From: Toxorhynchites rutilus septentrionalis
Taxonomy: Eukaryota > Arthropoda > Insecta > Diptera > Culicidae
Assembly: GCF_029784135.1 (NCBI RefSeq)
Contig: NC_073745.1
Span: 239,970,191-240,034,190, forward strand
Direction: 5' to 3'
Length of the DNA: 64,000 nt
Shown here one piece after another: positions 53,923-64,000 of this stretch (position 1 is its first letter; every line of letters begins with the position of its first letter). The position numbers were made by a program, and so were the translations under genes. The notes beneath the pieces were generated by a model. The model had not been told where the DNA came from and did no database searches. It saw only the letters and a program-made list of their open reading frames with translations.

Positions 53923-56071
53923 CATTCGACAAAAAAATTAGAGAAACAGAGTGCGAAGTCGGAAATTTTAAGTGATTTTTGACATGCTGCATCTTTGTGA
54001 AAAATCAACGCATCTCGATGGAAGGCACATCATTTTGAAGCTACAACTTTCAGGTATTAGAATATTTTGCGTACATATTTTTATATTGATGTGTATAGGT
54101 GTAGTGGGCAACAATATCGGGAAGAAATGAAAAATCGATTTTTCTTTATTTTTTCAAGAATATTCTGGACAAACCCAAATTTTTTCCAACCAACTCAACA
54201 GCAAATCCAATTAACCTCATCAATCAGCATTTTTTTTTGGTTCCAACAACGTTCCTGTAGGACCTTCCCACACAGAGATATTTCATTTTGAAAGTGAATT
54301 GTGAATTTTGTAAAGCACTATGGAAATCCTGTTTTTGGCACTTTTTTTTTAAATCGATGCAAAAAATTTAAATAATTTTTTTTTCGTCAAAGTAACAAAT
54401 TATCCTTGTGCAGAATTTATTGGAGTTTTCCAAACTGCCTTTCGATTTTCGTCGCGATGGTTGTTTATTGAATTATTCATCATCAAAGACGAAGGGGTGT
54501 TTTTTCATTCAAACACACCGGTAACACCGATACCCTACGGGGTAAGACCGTCATCTCAATTTCTCAATATATATATATACTTGGCAACAGATGAACCAGT
54601 TTGAATGTGACAGTCGGCAAATAGAAGATATTCTAATTCTAAATGTCGCTGTCGAGTATGATTCGGATCGTTCGACCGATTCCGGAGTTATGGTCGGAAC
54701 AAGTTCCGATGAACATGGAATATGGAGAAGAAATCACCAAACCACACCACAATTCAATTCCAAGTTTAATGGAATCTAAGACCACATTAAACACTTACCG
54801 GTGGTCAGTTTTCCTTCTTACTTGAATCAATATCCGTCATACGACGCTTTTAATCACACTAGGATTCGACTTGAAATCACAGAGAAGATTGAGTTCATGA
54901 CTGTAGGTAAATTATTTCAGGTTTTTGTGATTATGATGGCAATAAAACTAATTAAATTATGTTTATTTGTAATTAGTTTATTATTTTCGTTATGACCATA
55001 TAGCCATTATTTTTCGTTCAATGATGAAGTTCAGTTAATTTTATCGAACAGCTTAAATCCAACATTAAATTTACATCAGTAAATACAACTTACATCATAA
55101 AAAACAACTTACGAACAAGCGATTCCATTTCTTTCAGCAAGCTCGAAAGCTAGCTTCCGTACGTCAATTTTCGTGATGCCATAAAATCGGTTTTCTAGGT
55201 CAAGTAGGTGCTGCATGATCTCCGCTTCCTGCTCCACCGCAAATACGGTCTTTCTTGGTCCTAGTTTCGAGCTTACCACCTTCTGAAAAACGTGATCATG
55301 TAATGTAGACCTGGGTATTCCAAAAGTCGTCGAAGCACGTTTGATGTAAACTCCATTAGCAATAGCCTCTTTTGCCAGGGTGAGGTTCTCCTGGGACCAA
55401 CTCCCTCGATTCGTTTTCCTTTGGTATCTGCGAGGCATCTGAGGAAAATATGAAAATTGATGGAAAATATGTCTTAGAAACCTTCAACTAAACGCAAACC
55501 ATGCCGGGATTCCCCACTCAAAGGGTGACGGACTTACCTCGACAGCACAAATGTTTTCGAGAAGACTATTTCTATTAACTTATTGCTTTAACTTACCTCA
55601 ACTCGAATCCCAGTGATTGCTAACAATCCAGGGTACAAACTGTAGAGCAACGGAAAAGAATTTGAAACCGCGTTCAACAATAAAAGCTTAAACTTCACTG
55701 ACGGAAAATTACATCCGGCTACATATCATCGGCATTCGAGTTTGTTTTGATTTATATTTTGACAATTGACGGATCACGGTGGGTTCGATGTGATTGAAAA
55801 CGTCTGAAATTATAAATACTAGCATGTATAGTATTCAAAAACGTAGTTAATCAGAGTTTTCTAGTAAAACTCAGGGGGTGCCGGTCTTATCCTCAGTGGC
55901 GGGCTTACCCTCCCTTCCCCTACGTAAAATATTCTAATACCTGAAAGTTGTAGCTTCAAAATGATGCGCCTTCCATCGATATGCGTTGATTTTTCAGGAA
56001 GATACAGCATGTCAAAAGTCCCTTAAAATTGCCGACTTCGCATTCTGTTCCCCTAATTTTTCTGTCGAGTG
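53923..56071 (-). mobile_element. TA-flanked DNA transposon with 150-bp inverted repeats, pogo-like
   Basis: The left 53923-54072 and right 55922-56071 are about 90% identical inverted repeats (CATTCGACAAAAAAATTAGA against CACTCGACAGAAAAATTAGG at the tips). TA lies on both sides (53921-53922, 56072-56073). One exon of a psq-type helix-turn-helix protein is inside. 2149 bp in all. The TA target and psq domain fit pogo-like members of the Tc1/mariner superfamily. Confidence 0.8.
55113..55438 (-). CDS. pogo-type transposase first exon (psq DNA-binding domain)
   Basis: From ATG at 55438: MPRRYQRKTNRGSWSQENLT, then LAKEAIANGVYIKRASTTFG, then IPRSTLHDHVFQK, a psq-type helix-turn-helix (residues about 15-55). 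It is followed by a CENP-B-like block, GPRKTVFAVEQEAEIMQHLL and YGITKIDVRKLAFELAERNG. The frame ends at a good donor, TTC|GTAAGT, after 108 codons, so an intron is expected. I find no DDE domain downstream before the left inverted repeat, so the element is probably internally deleted and this exon is its surviving DNA-binding half. The frame itself is intact. Confidence 0.7.
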
Positions 56072-56073
56072 TA

Positions 56074-56639
56074 TATAACATTTGGCAAATCCAACTTTTC
56101 ACGTGATTCGTTTTCATTGTTCTTCGCGCTTGGTAGATAAAAAGCTGAAAGAAGCAAGTTGCAAGTTTTTTTTCTGAGAATGAGAATAATAATTGCGCAA
56201 CTCGGATAGGCCTCTGTTTATTCCAAAAAGTCCAAAAAGATGCACATGTGTGTTTTTTTCATCCTCAAAATGTTCACCGGACGGCGTAATAGTAAATCTG
56301 AAAGCGAGCGATGTGGCACAACTCTACAGATACACATGCATACATACAAGGTCATACCAAATGAAACCGTTTGAAAGTATAGTATAAAAACTATATTTTT
56401 ATGTTTTTGATTTTTTGATTATTCTACATATCCCATACATACATTTAAGTGCCTATTCTATCAAATTCCGTTTGAAAATTCTATTCAAATTGAACGAGAA
56501 AAGTGTCTCCCATATCTGGGTGACGGGGCGTTCAAAATGTTAAGAAAGTATTGATCTTCTTTATAGTTAACTCTAACGTTCCTAATCGAGTCATAAAAAA
56601 ACGAATTTTCGCTCGGTAAACGTAATATAATTATGATTT
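56074..56639. other. No gene seen
   Basis: AT-rich spacer. Confidence 0.4.
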
Positions 56640-57240
56640 GCACTTATTTATTAAACGGTTTTATCTAGGTTGACCCGTTTGTATTATATTGTATTGTGAC
56701 TTTGTAACTTTGTAACTTTGTCTGTAGCGCTGTACCACATTAATAGATATTTAACCCCCTTCCTGTTGAGCGTTTGATCTGAAATTTGGAACACATCTTT
56801 ATCTCTGGTGTCATTATAAAACTGCGTATTCCACGATCTTGAAAATACAAGATGGCGGCCGCTACAAAATGGCGGATTACACTTTTTCTCAGAACCCCAT
56901 CAATATGTATATCAAATAAAAGGAATTGACTAGCGGAATACAGTTATTTATGAAAAATGTAAATCCAAGGTGGCGGCCGCTACAAAATGGCGGATTACAT
57001 ATCTGCTCAGAACCCCATCAATATGTATATCAAATGAAAGGGATTGACTAGTAGAGCACAGTTATTTATGAAAAATGCAAATACAAAATGGCCGTCACCA
57101 CAAAATGGCGCCATATTTTTTTCAACACCTGATCAAAAACTATCAAAAGAAAGTTCTCGACTAGTAGAACATAGCAGATAATGAAAAATCCAATTCCAAG
57201 ATGGCCGCAGGTTTACATACCAAACGAATCGGATATTCCC
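56640..57240 (-). mobile_element. 115-bp-unit repeat family, inverted copy
   Basis: Starts AAACGGTTTTATCTAGGTTG and carries three units with AAATGGCGGATTACA, then AACCCCATCAATATGTATAT, in inverted orientation to 11880-13190. The text ACGAATCGGATATTCCCTAA at its far end recurs at about 62969. In place of the 8-bp array there is only a short TTTGTAACTTTGTAACTTTG run. Confidence 0.6.
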
Positions 57241-60200
57241 TAAGATTTGTTTGATATGCTATCCATTACGATCCCACAGTCTTTATATGGTTCAAATTGA
57301 TTAAAATTGGAAGCACTCCCATTTCCCCACACATTTGTTCTATCCATTTGTGTGCTTTCCCGAACAGAGCTGTCAATAACGAACAACTTATCGACGAGCA
57401 ACGAAGGGGAAATCGAAAGATTTAAAGTCTCCGAGAACAAGAGAAAAGAAGAAGAATGAAGGACAATATTTGCCTAGAGTATAAACAGTGGATCTCACTG
57501 AGTCATATTCTGTATTCAAGGCAATGAACATCGCTTGTTCTTCCTTGTTCTGCAGCATCACATTTCTTCGTTTCGGATTGAGCTGTGGACGCGACCAAAT
57601 TACTCACGTGCTGATGTCTCTGGCATTGCAATCATTACGTCGTACTGACGCCATTGCATTGAGGTTTTGAGCTACACAATTGTGTGGGGAATCAACAAGC
57701 TAGGCTACCGTCGGCTCACCAAGAAAATAAATGTTCTGGAATTTAGATTCCGCATGACGGTGGCAAAACTCTCTCCACAAAGGAGGAGAGCTAAGCTACT
57801 CTAGACCTGCAATTTCAACAGAACGAGCTTCTGTTGAGAACAGCGCAAAACGGAGATAAGTGTGCGTGTATATTTGGTTGCCTCAATCCATCGATATATG
57901 GATATTTGTGTGCGTACGTGCGTGCTTCATAACCCGTACGTAAAAATAGTGCATCTTCGCTACGCTGAAACTCCATTTGTATCTGCTCCCGTTTGCATTG
58001 GCCCTGTCACGATGCAACAATTACCTATTTTTTTTTTTGATGCTATGACTGGCGATTGTTTGGTGGTGTAAATTATGCAGTGGGAGGGAAATATTGGTGC
58101 TAGGGTAATTAGTAATGAATCTCTGCTGAGGCAAATATTCAGTCTTTTTCCAAGCAGTTAACAATGTGCCTAAAAGTACAATTCCACTGGCAATACTAAA
58201 TACCATGTAGCATGATATTTGACACTTGCAAGTATTGTCATTGTTGTTATTTCCATGCGGTGCCAAAGATATATTGATGTAGTTATGAAATGTGGAATAA
58301 TGGTGCTGGTGCAACAAGTATATAATTGACTGTAGCCGAGTCTATGTCAATTTCAAAAAAGGCCACCGGAATAGCATTCGAGGTAAATTTTCAATGCATT
58401 GACATGAAACAAATTGCGACATACGATCAGCAGCGTTCTTGCGAGAGCAAGAACGAATCATCAATCAATTATCGTCAGCTGATTCTACAAAAAACTACAT
58501 TTCAGGGCGATCATACCATTCTACTAAACAGTTATTTCAAAAATTTCACAGCATTATAAAATAATATCCGATGTTATATACAAGCGTATTATATAAAATA
58601 ACAGCGTAGTTCTACGTCAACAATTTACTACTATTGGACACAACAATTTTTTTTGCAATCCCCTCAATATCGATATCAAATGAAATGATTTAACTAATAG
58701 AATGCAGTACATCATGAAACTATTCCGAAGAAAATTAGGTTATGAAATAAACATTGAATTTCCATTATCCACAGTCAGCTATTACATCATATACCCCACG
58801 GTTTTATTTTAGTCTCATTATTGCCCTAGATTAATGAAGGAACGGATGCGATAACTACTAACTGCTACTTGTCTAATTATTTTCTAGCTTTTAGTACATA
58901 AAACCGTTTAACTTAAAAAGTTCTGTTTTTTCCTTTTTTTATTTACTTATTATAATCTGCTTGAGAAATTTTATTATATTAAATAATGTCTACGTTTCTA
59001 TTGTATCCAATGGGTTATGAACTACCCCACAAGGTGACTGGAATCGTATTTTATCTTGACCCACGGGTCAGATCGGATCTATCATCCTTGGTTTTCTACG
59101 TGGTGTGTTTCGTTTTCGAAGTATATTTTAGGTACTTTCTCAAAGCATTGCAATATATTATACTGACGACTGTTGAAGTGACTAAAATTATAAATATTCA
59201 TAAAACAAATAAGCATGAGAACGGGAACTGGGTAAATGTAAAATAAACCGCAACAGATACAACTAAACCCGCGCATCAGGGAACGGATATTCTAGATGAA
59301 GCAAATGCTTCTAATCAGATCAAACCAGGATAATAAAAATAGATTGTCAACAAACACTGTTTTCCTCCAACATAGATCCCGAGTGCAAAGTAAATGTCCC
59401 AAACCGGATAGTCTGAGAGGAAGTACCGAAATGTCCTTACCCGGTAAAAGTTACCCGTAGAAAGAGAATTTTCTTCCCATTTGTCTTCGTACGTATAATA
59501 TCAATCCTCTTGCATAGTCGGATCCGAAACCAGAGGAACGATGGGAATCCCATGTTTGCTCTCCACCCAAGATTGTTACCTAAATCCAGATGCGGATCTC
59601 CGGAATCAGCACAAAGCCTAATACGAGTTTACTGGGAACCCAAAATTTGTTAGTCGGGGACTCCCGGGGACAGAGAAGTTTACTCCATGCTACACTGTTT
59701 TCCGAGAGCCTGAAGTCTATCCAACGGCCGGCCGGTTGGTGGAAATGGGGGCCATCAGCGTTTACAAGTCGGAGAGAGAAATTAGGTTTGCTTGCATTGT
59801 ATCAAATTTTGCCAACGACAATCTCGGATCAAATACCGCTCAGTGGAGGGAGGGGAAAAATTACTTAATCCACAGGATAAAGTTGATCTAGGAAATTGAA
59901 AATTGTCACGGACTTTTTATTTTATTTTGTGCTGTCAAAGTTGGTACCATCTGTCCGTTATTGAGTTGGACGAAACCGACTTTCATCCGCAGAGGACTCC
60001 GTTGGTTTCTGTGGAAGCTCATAATTTATCCGGCATTGAAAATCACGCCGGTTACGTAAGCGCGAGTTTTTCAGCCAGCGGAAAATTGGTTATAAATTGT
60101 TTCGCTCCCCGTTTGGGGTCCCCATCTCTCGGCAAACGGTTGTCAGTCGCAATTTCCTTTGCGTTTGGCGGGAGGGTTCAGTCGTCGTCATCCATCTTCC

Positions 60201-61552
60201 GACGACGGGACTCATCAACAGTCTCCCCATCCTCCGATGGTTTCCTTGAAGACCTTGAAGCTTCGGCTAACCGTTACAAATTAAACCCGGGGAGAATGAA
60301 AGCTACCACGAGAGAGGGTTAAATAATTTAATCTAATTATAAACAGTGCAATCATGAATCATCGTTTGTCCGCAGCGAAGCGGGTGCTCTCTCAGGTGCT
60401 CGGTTGTAATCATTTTGTAACCAGTTCAACTTCGAACATGACAATCTGTCAACTGATTTAAAACAACGTGTGGCAGAACAACAACAAGAAAAAGCTACTG
60501 GCGTCTGAATGGTGTTTTGCGTTTTTGTTTGTTTCATTTCTCGATGATCTATTTTTAAACACAACATAGACTCCACGACTTCACCCACGCGCTACAATGT
60601 TTTCATTGATTGTTGTGGTACGTCTCACCGCCGCTGAACTTCTTAGAACAAACCACACTCGACTCGGGGTGATTAGCTATGGTCAATTCAAACTGCCAAC
60701 GTGCGGAGAAGCAAAACAAAGTTAAAGTATTTTAATTATTATTTTCTGCTTTCATTCTCCTACTGTCGAATGAAGATGTTACTGTTGTTTATTATGAACA
60801 TAGTTTTCGTGATAATGATCTGAAGAATTGGTCCACCGATAAATCACATGCTGGATTTATTTCTGTGTTCTTTATTTTTCAATCTCGGTTTCAACTTCAC
60901 TATTTTGTTCACTGGAGCAATCTTAATCCGATTCCTAAAGAAAAAAAAGTCGTGTTATCGCTGACGCCACAAATCAAAACCTGGTAGAAACGAAAAGCTA
61001 TCCTCTTCCTAGAATCGTCGTTGAAAAGAACCGGCTGAGTTTGAGTGAAACCAAACCCTTCGACTGAGCGGCCTCATTCCTGCTCCGAACGAAATTAAAC
61101 CAACCGAATCGTAGATATTGATCCGAATTACCTTATTTGCAAGCTCCACGCGATTGATTCTAGACGGAGGGCGAATCACTAGCGATTTTTTTTGTCACGG
61201 TTTGAAACGCCCGGAAATCGATGCCAACAGAACAGCGACAATGTTGTCACTTTGCAGTTTCACTTTGTCAATCCGAGCGTCGACACAGTCAGCCACCGAT
61301 TCGCACGTCGACCGCAATTGTGAGCTTAATCCTGCTGCTACCAATCTGGCGTGTACATGTGTTTTCCGCATCAACCGGTCATCCCGTTCCCCTTCTCCCC
61401 ACGATTCACTAACGCAGCCAGGTTCCTGTCCTTCCCAACACATCATCATCATGCCTATCTCAGCTGGTCGCAGGCAGCGGCCAGTAGCCGGCAGCTTGTT
61501 TACATAGAGGATTAATTGAATTTCCTTCTTGTGTGCTCTCTCCTCGTTTCAG
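57241..61552. other. Intronic, mostly unique, no convincing exon
   Basis: A fragment of the 115-bp-unit family lies at about 58660-58920 (GCCCTAGATTAATGAAGGAA, TTATTTTCTAGCTTTTAGTA, also at 11880). From about 59380 GC rises; open frames at 59590-60322 and 61118-61507 show no motif and no phase-1 splice pair. A pyrimidine tract at 61520-61550 leads into exon C. Confidence 0.45.
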
Positions 61553-62008
61553 GCGTTTGGTCACCCCACAACCGCTCCACGGAAATACTCACCAAAGCGG
61601 AACTAGCCGAGCGCAGCAAAGACAACAGCGGCAAACCATCGGAGCCGCTGCAACCCGTTTGGACGCCCCGTAGCGCCCCACCGTCCCCGGTTAGCGAGCG
61701 ACGTGAGTTCCGCCCGATTGGATACGAATCTCCCACACCCCAGCGCAAGAATATCATCTCCTCCACTCCGACAACCCGTGCCGAAACACCACAAGTGGCC
61801 CCACCCTGGACCACATCGACGGGTTACGACAAACCGGCCGAAAGCACCAGCACAACCGGAAACCGACCGCTCCAGAACTCCAGCTCACTGCCCACGATTG
61901 GGTCACGGGACACTGGTTGCACCACGCCAACCCACTCGGTCCGGTTTGCGCCCCAATCCCGACAAGCGGCGGCAAGTCCGACTATTAATACTTTGCTGAA
62001 ATCGAAGG
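61553..62008 (+). CDS. Internal exon of the host gene, Pro/Ser/Thr-rich (exon C)
   Basis: TCCTCGTTTCAG precedes the start and GAAGG|GTGAGT ends it; 456 nt, phase 1 at both ends, about 152 residues. Joined to exon A it reads FLFSRGVWSPHNRSTEILTK without a break. Notable segments are EPLQPVWTPRSAPPSPVSER, REFRPIGYESPTPQRKN, ETPQVAPPWTTSTG and TPTHSVRFAPQSRQAA. It holds several PxxP-type and S/TP sites, so SH3 binding and proline-directed phosphorylation are plausible by inference. No folded domain is recognised. The following intron leaves the window's right side, so the C-terminus of the protein is outside. A cytoskeletal or signalling scaffold would fit the composition, but I cannot name it. 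Confidence 0.75.
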
Positions 62009-62467
62009 GTGAGTTCTCGGCCACTGCTCGAATTTATCCTATTTTCACAGGAGCACACGTTTTTCTTCGTTTTTTTTTGTTGGCAAAATGCACGATGGAG
62101 TTTGTTCTTAAATGGAAGGATTGTGGAGGATGAATTTCAATTTTGGGGTTTGATCTTCTTTCGACTATGGAGTATTTTCCCTTCACTAATTTGCACAACA
62201 TAGACCAGACGGTATATTTTATGGTGTACACAAATAAATTTCACCGGGTCCCGATAACATTTCCAGTTATTCCATCTGCAAATGTGCACCAAAACACGGA
62301 GTATTATATCAATGTTTCTTGTATCTTGTTCCTGGATATTGATTCTGAAATACATTTAGCAACACTATACACCCAAACTAGCGATGCCAGAAAGCATTTC
62401 ATTTTCGGCAGGAACCATACCTTTTCGAGACTTAAAGCGTCAAATGGGCAAATAAAATCATCTGTCC
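62009..62467. other. Intron, no gene
   Basis: AT-rich sequence after the exon C donor. The frame 62143-62640 runs into a SINE and is not coding. Confidence 0.5.
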
Positions 62468-62640
62468 CCCAACGCTTTAAAATGTTTGTATGCATGCAAG
62501 CAGACATCTCTCTCTTTTTTCTTTTCCTATCTTTATTGGGATTGCACACAAAACAAAAAAGTCCAAACGATGTCAACGGGGATCGAACCAAGGCCGGCTG
62601 GAATGCAAGGTTGTTTTACCCTACCACTCTATCCACATAG
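62468..62640 (-). mobile_element. tRNA-derived SINE
   Basis: On the minus strand TAGCTATGTGGATAGAGTGG (A-box region, 62641-62622) and GGTTCGATCCCCG (62591-62579) form an internal pol III promoter. The body continues past TTTTTTGTTTTGTGTGC. A different tRNA head from the SINEs at 3.1 and 51.6 kb. Confidence 0.65.
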
Positions 62641-62767
62641 CTAATGATGCTGTTGAGTAAATGCGTGATAATATTGTACCTGATTATAAAATGAAATTGG
62701 AAAGTGTTTTATAAGTGTAGAAAGGAGAGCATAAAGGAGCACTATATCCATCTCGGTATGGGGCGTG

Positions 62768-62840
62768 TACGAGATCTGTTCAAAAAGTATCGCTACTTTC
62801 GAATTTACGCGGGTTACGTTCATTCGATTCTAGATTTTTT
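62768..62840 (+). mobile_element. mariner 5' terminal remnant
   Basis: TACGAGATCTGTTCAAAAAGTATCGC is a mariner-type end, followed by TTACGCGGGTTACGTTCATTCG. About 70 bp remain. Confidence 0.6.
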
Positions 62841-63013
62841 TTTTTTTACGTAGAACTACGTCTTTCATTAAGGGTGCCAAATCAGAAAACAGGCCACATT
62901 TCTATGAAATAAAGTTAACGTTAATAACTATTTTTGCCGCGAACGGATGTTGGCGATTTACATAACAAACGAATCGGAAATTCCCTAAGATTTGTTTGAT
63001 ATACTATACATTA
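62841..63013. other. Repeat-derived spacer
   Basis: ACGAATCGGAAATTCCCTAAG and GATTTGTTTGATATACTAT match the flank of the family at 57225-57265. Confidence 0.45.
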
Positions 63014-64000
63014 CTAGCTGACCCGGCAAACTTCGTCCTGCCCAAAATTTATTTTTCGTTATCACATCCATGTTTCCTTACTAAGCGCTGTTCATGGATC
63101 CAATCGCAGAATTGTTCATTGATTAAAAAAAATACCTTTAAAATTACCTTTTACTATAAAATTCCTAGTACTTCTACCAAAACTAGTTATTATAATATCA
63201 GATTATCTCAGACACAATTCTCGTTCAAGTTCACCCCTAAATCAAACAATTCCTCTCTCGAGTTTTGCTCTTATCAACACATTCGGCGATCCATTCATAT
63301 TTATATAGATAGAAGACGATAGTGGAGTAGGAGTGCGTTTTATCAAATTAAAATTCATTTCCATTTTCGAACGAAAATCAATTTCGTTAGCGCAAACATT
63401 TGTGTTTCATTTGTATGGCAGCCTCCCCTTAGAGAGGGGGGAGGAGTATCGAGCCATTATAGAAACGTTTATCAATCTCTGAAACCTCTATATGCCAGAT
63501 TTTTTTTTTATCCAAAATATATATTTTTATTAAGGCTCATATGGCGTCAGCCTAACGGGGTCGGGAGTTCAATATTTCGACAATGTTTGCTTACAACTAC
63601 GTTAGTAATATGTAACCGATTACTCGCGGTTGGCTCGAGGTTAGTATTACAAGTGTTCTCATAATTGGTATGTTGCAGTCTTCGATGCTCTGTACGTGTG
63701 CCCGACACGGGATACTTCCTATTGGGATGCAGCTGACCATTAATCAGCAACGCCCCCCTAGTCTGTACCCCATATCTAGCGTGGTGCGTCTTTCTCGACT
63801 CGAGGAATCCAGGATAGAATGGTCAGTAGCCGGCGCAATCATCAGCTCGTGTAGAGTTGTCATGAGCGGTACAACCTTTGGCTCTTGTTGAATGATCAGT
63901 GGATATGCCAGATTTGATTCCATTTGCTTGATTAGTTCTCGAGTTATTCAGACCCACCCCCCTCTTTTGAGAAAGGGAGAAGTGTCTAACCACCATAGAA
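63014..64000 (-). mobile_element. CTAG-end repeat with array units, interrupted by a LINE
   Basis: Starts CTAGCTGACCCGGCAAACTT and runs to the window edge with 150-bp-type units (TTTGTATGGCAGCC at 63410, TTAGTTCTCGAGTTATTCAG at 63928). A LINE fragment sits at 63503-63902. Same family as 10319-10762 and the array at 6.2-7.2 kb. Confidence 0.7.
63503..63902 (-). mobile_element. I-like LINE 3' end (copy 3) with 13-bp target duplication
   Basis: 400 bp of LINE 3' UTR on the minus strand, closely matching 31040-31420 (AAGGCTCATATGGCGTCA, GCAGCTGACCATTAATCAGC, CGACTCGAGGAATCCAGGAT). ATATGCCAGATTT flanks it exactly on both sides (63490-63502 and 63903-63915), with an A-rich 3' tail at 63503-63516. 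Purely non-coding, 5'-truncated. Confidence 0.9.

Larger units (their letters stand above)
9309..61552 (+). other. Giant intron region of the host gene (contains exon B)
   Basis: GTAAAG at 9309 and TTTCAG before 61553 bound about 52 kb. Joining exon A directly to exon C restores an uninterrupted frame across the junction, reading FLFSRGVWSPHNRS. The only further convincing exon is the 66-nt cassette at 38609. The interval is mostly transposons, plus two antisense reading frames (THAP-like and DCP1). Unique, GC-richer patches at 21.0-22.1, 24.3-25.2, 39.0-40.1, 52.0-53.2 and 59.5-61.5 kb are the likeliest places for regulatory DNA or further exons. Confidence 0.65.

Noticed and set aside
59903..60322. 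139-codon frame and neighbours (59590-59868, 61118-61507) as exons
   Set aside because: No phase-1 acceptor/donor pair and no recognisable protein features; several frames are open at once because of composition.
62143..62640. 165-codon frame after exon C
   Set aside because: Its second half lies in a tRNA-derived SINE on the opposite strand.

Overview
The window looks like nuclear DNA of a culicine mosquito, most likely Aedes-like. It is AT-rich and full of transposon relics. It has a tRNA-derived SINE with a GAA-repeat tail resembling the Aedes Feilai family, ITm-type Tc1/mariner elements, hAT, piggyBac and Harbinger remnants, and non-LTR retrotransposons. The species is inferred from repeat content only.

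The host signal is one plus-strand gene. Three exons (8655-9308, 38609-38674, 61553-62008) each have a splice acceptor and donor, each start and end in phase 1, and each have a length divisible by three (654, 66, 456 nt). They join without a frameshift, so most of the window is introns of one large gene whose ends lie outside. I do not recognise the protein: it is Ser/Thr/Pro-rich with one helical segment and several SH3-ligand-like proline clusters. A possible alternative first exon (start codon 24982, donor after 24991) is also phase-1 compatible.

Two host-like genes lie antisense inside the introns. One is a DCP1 (mRNA-decapping cofactor) copy at 35284-36701 with no intron, one in-frame stop and one 1-nt deletion; it is probably a retrocopy. 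Its A-rich 3' end abuts a 5'-truncated LINE in the same orientation. The other is a two-exon, 100-residue THAP-like zinc-finger reading frame at 27392-27758.

Much of the rest is layered mobile DNA. From left to right: a mariner N-terminus and an old Tc1 relic (0-1.4 kb); a Tc1 element with IR/DR ends (1.4-2.9 kb); a MITE split by another repeat (3.8-4.7 kb); a piggyBac-like element enclosing a 150-bp tandem array (6.1-7.6 kb); a mariner tail (10.8-11.0 kb); an 8-bp minisatellite (12.9-13.2 kb); two foldback elements built from 18-bp repeats (17.1-20.1 and 22.5-23.9 kb), one enclosing a 95-bp tandem array; mariner and Tc1 relics (25.4-26.6 kb); a nest at 28.07-35.0 kb (MITE holding an ITm element holding a pogo-like MITE, then a hAT MITE, an I-like LINE, and a restriction-like-endonuclease LINE split by a hAT MITE); a dead I-like LINE (40.9-44.3 kb); a second nest at 44.7-51.4 kb; a SINE (51.6-51.9 kb); a TA-flanked element with 150-bp inverted ends and a psq-type exon (53.9-56.1 kb); and a 5'-truncated LINE with a perfect 13-bp target duplication (63.5-63.9 kb).

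I found no new enzymatic or defence system. The most interesting items are the giant-intron gene with uniform phase-1 exons, the DCP1/LINE chimera, the THAP mini-gene, and the nested insertions, where target duplications or uninterrupted relatives let insertion order be read.
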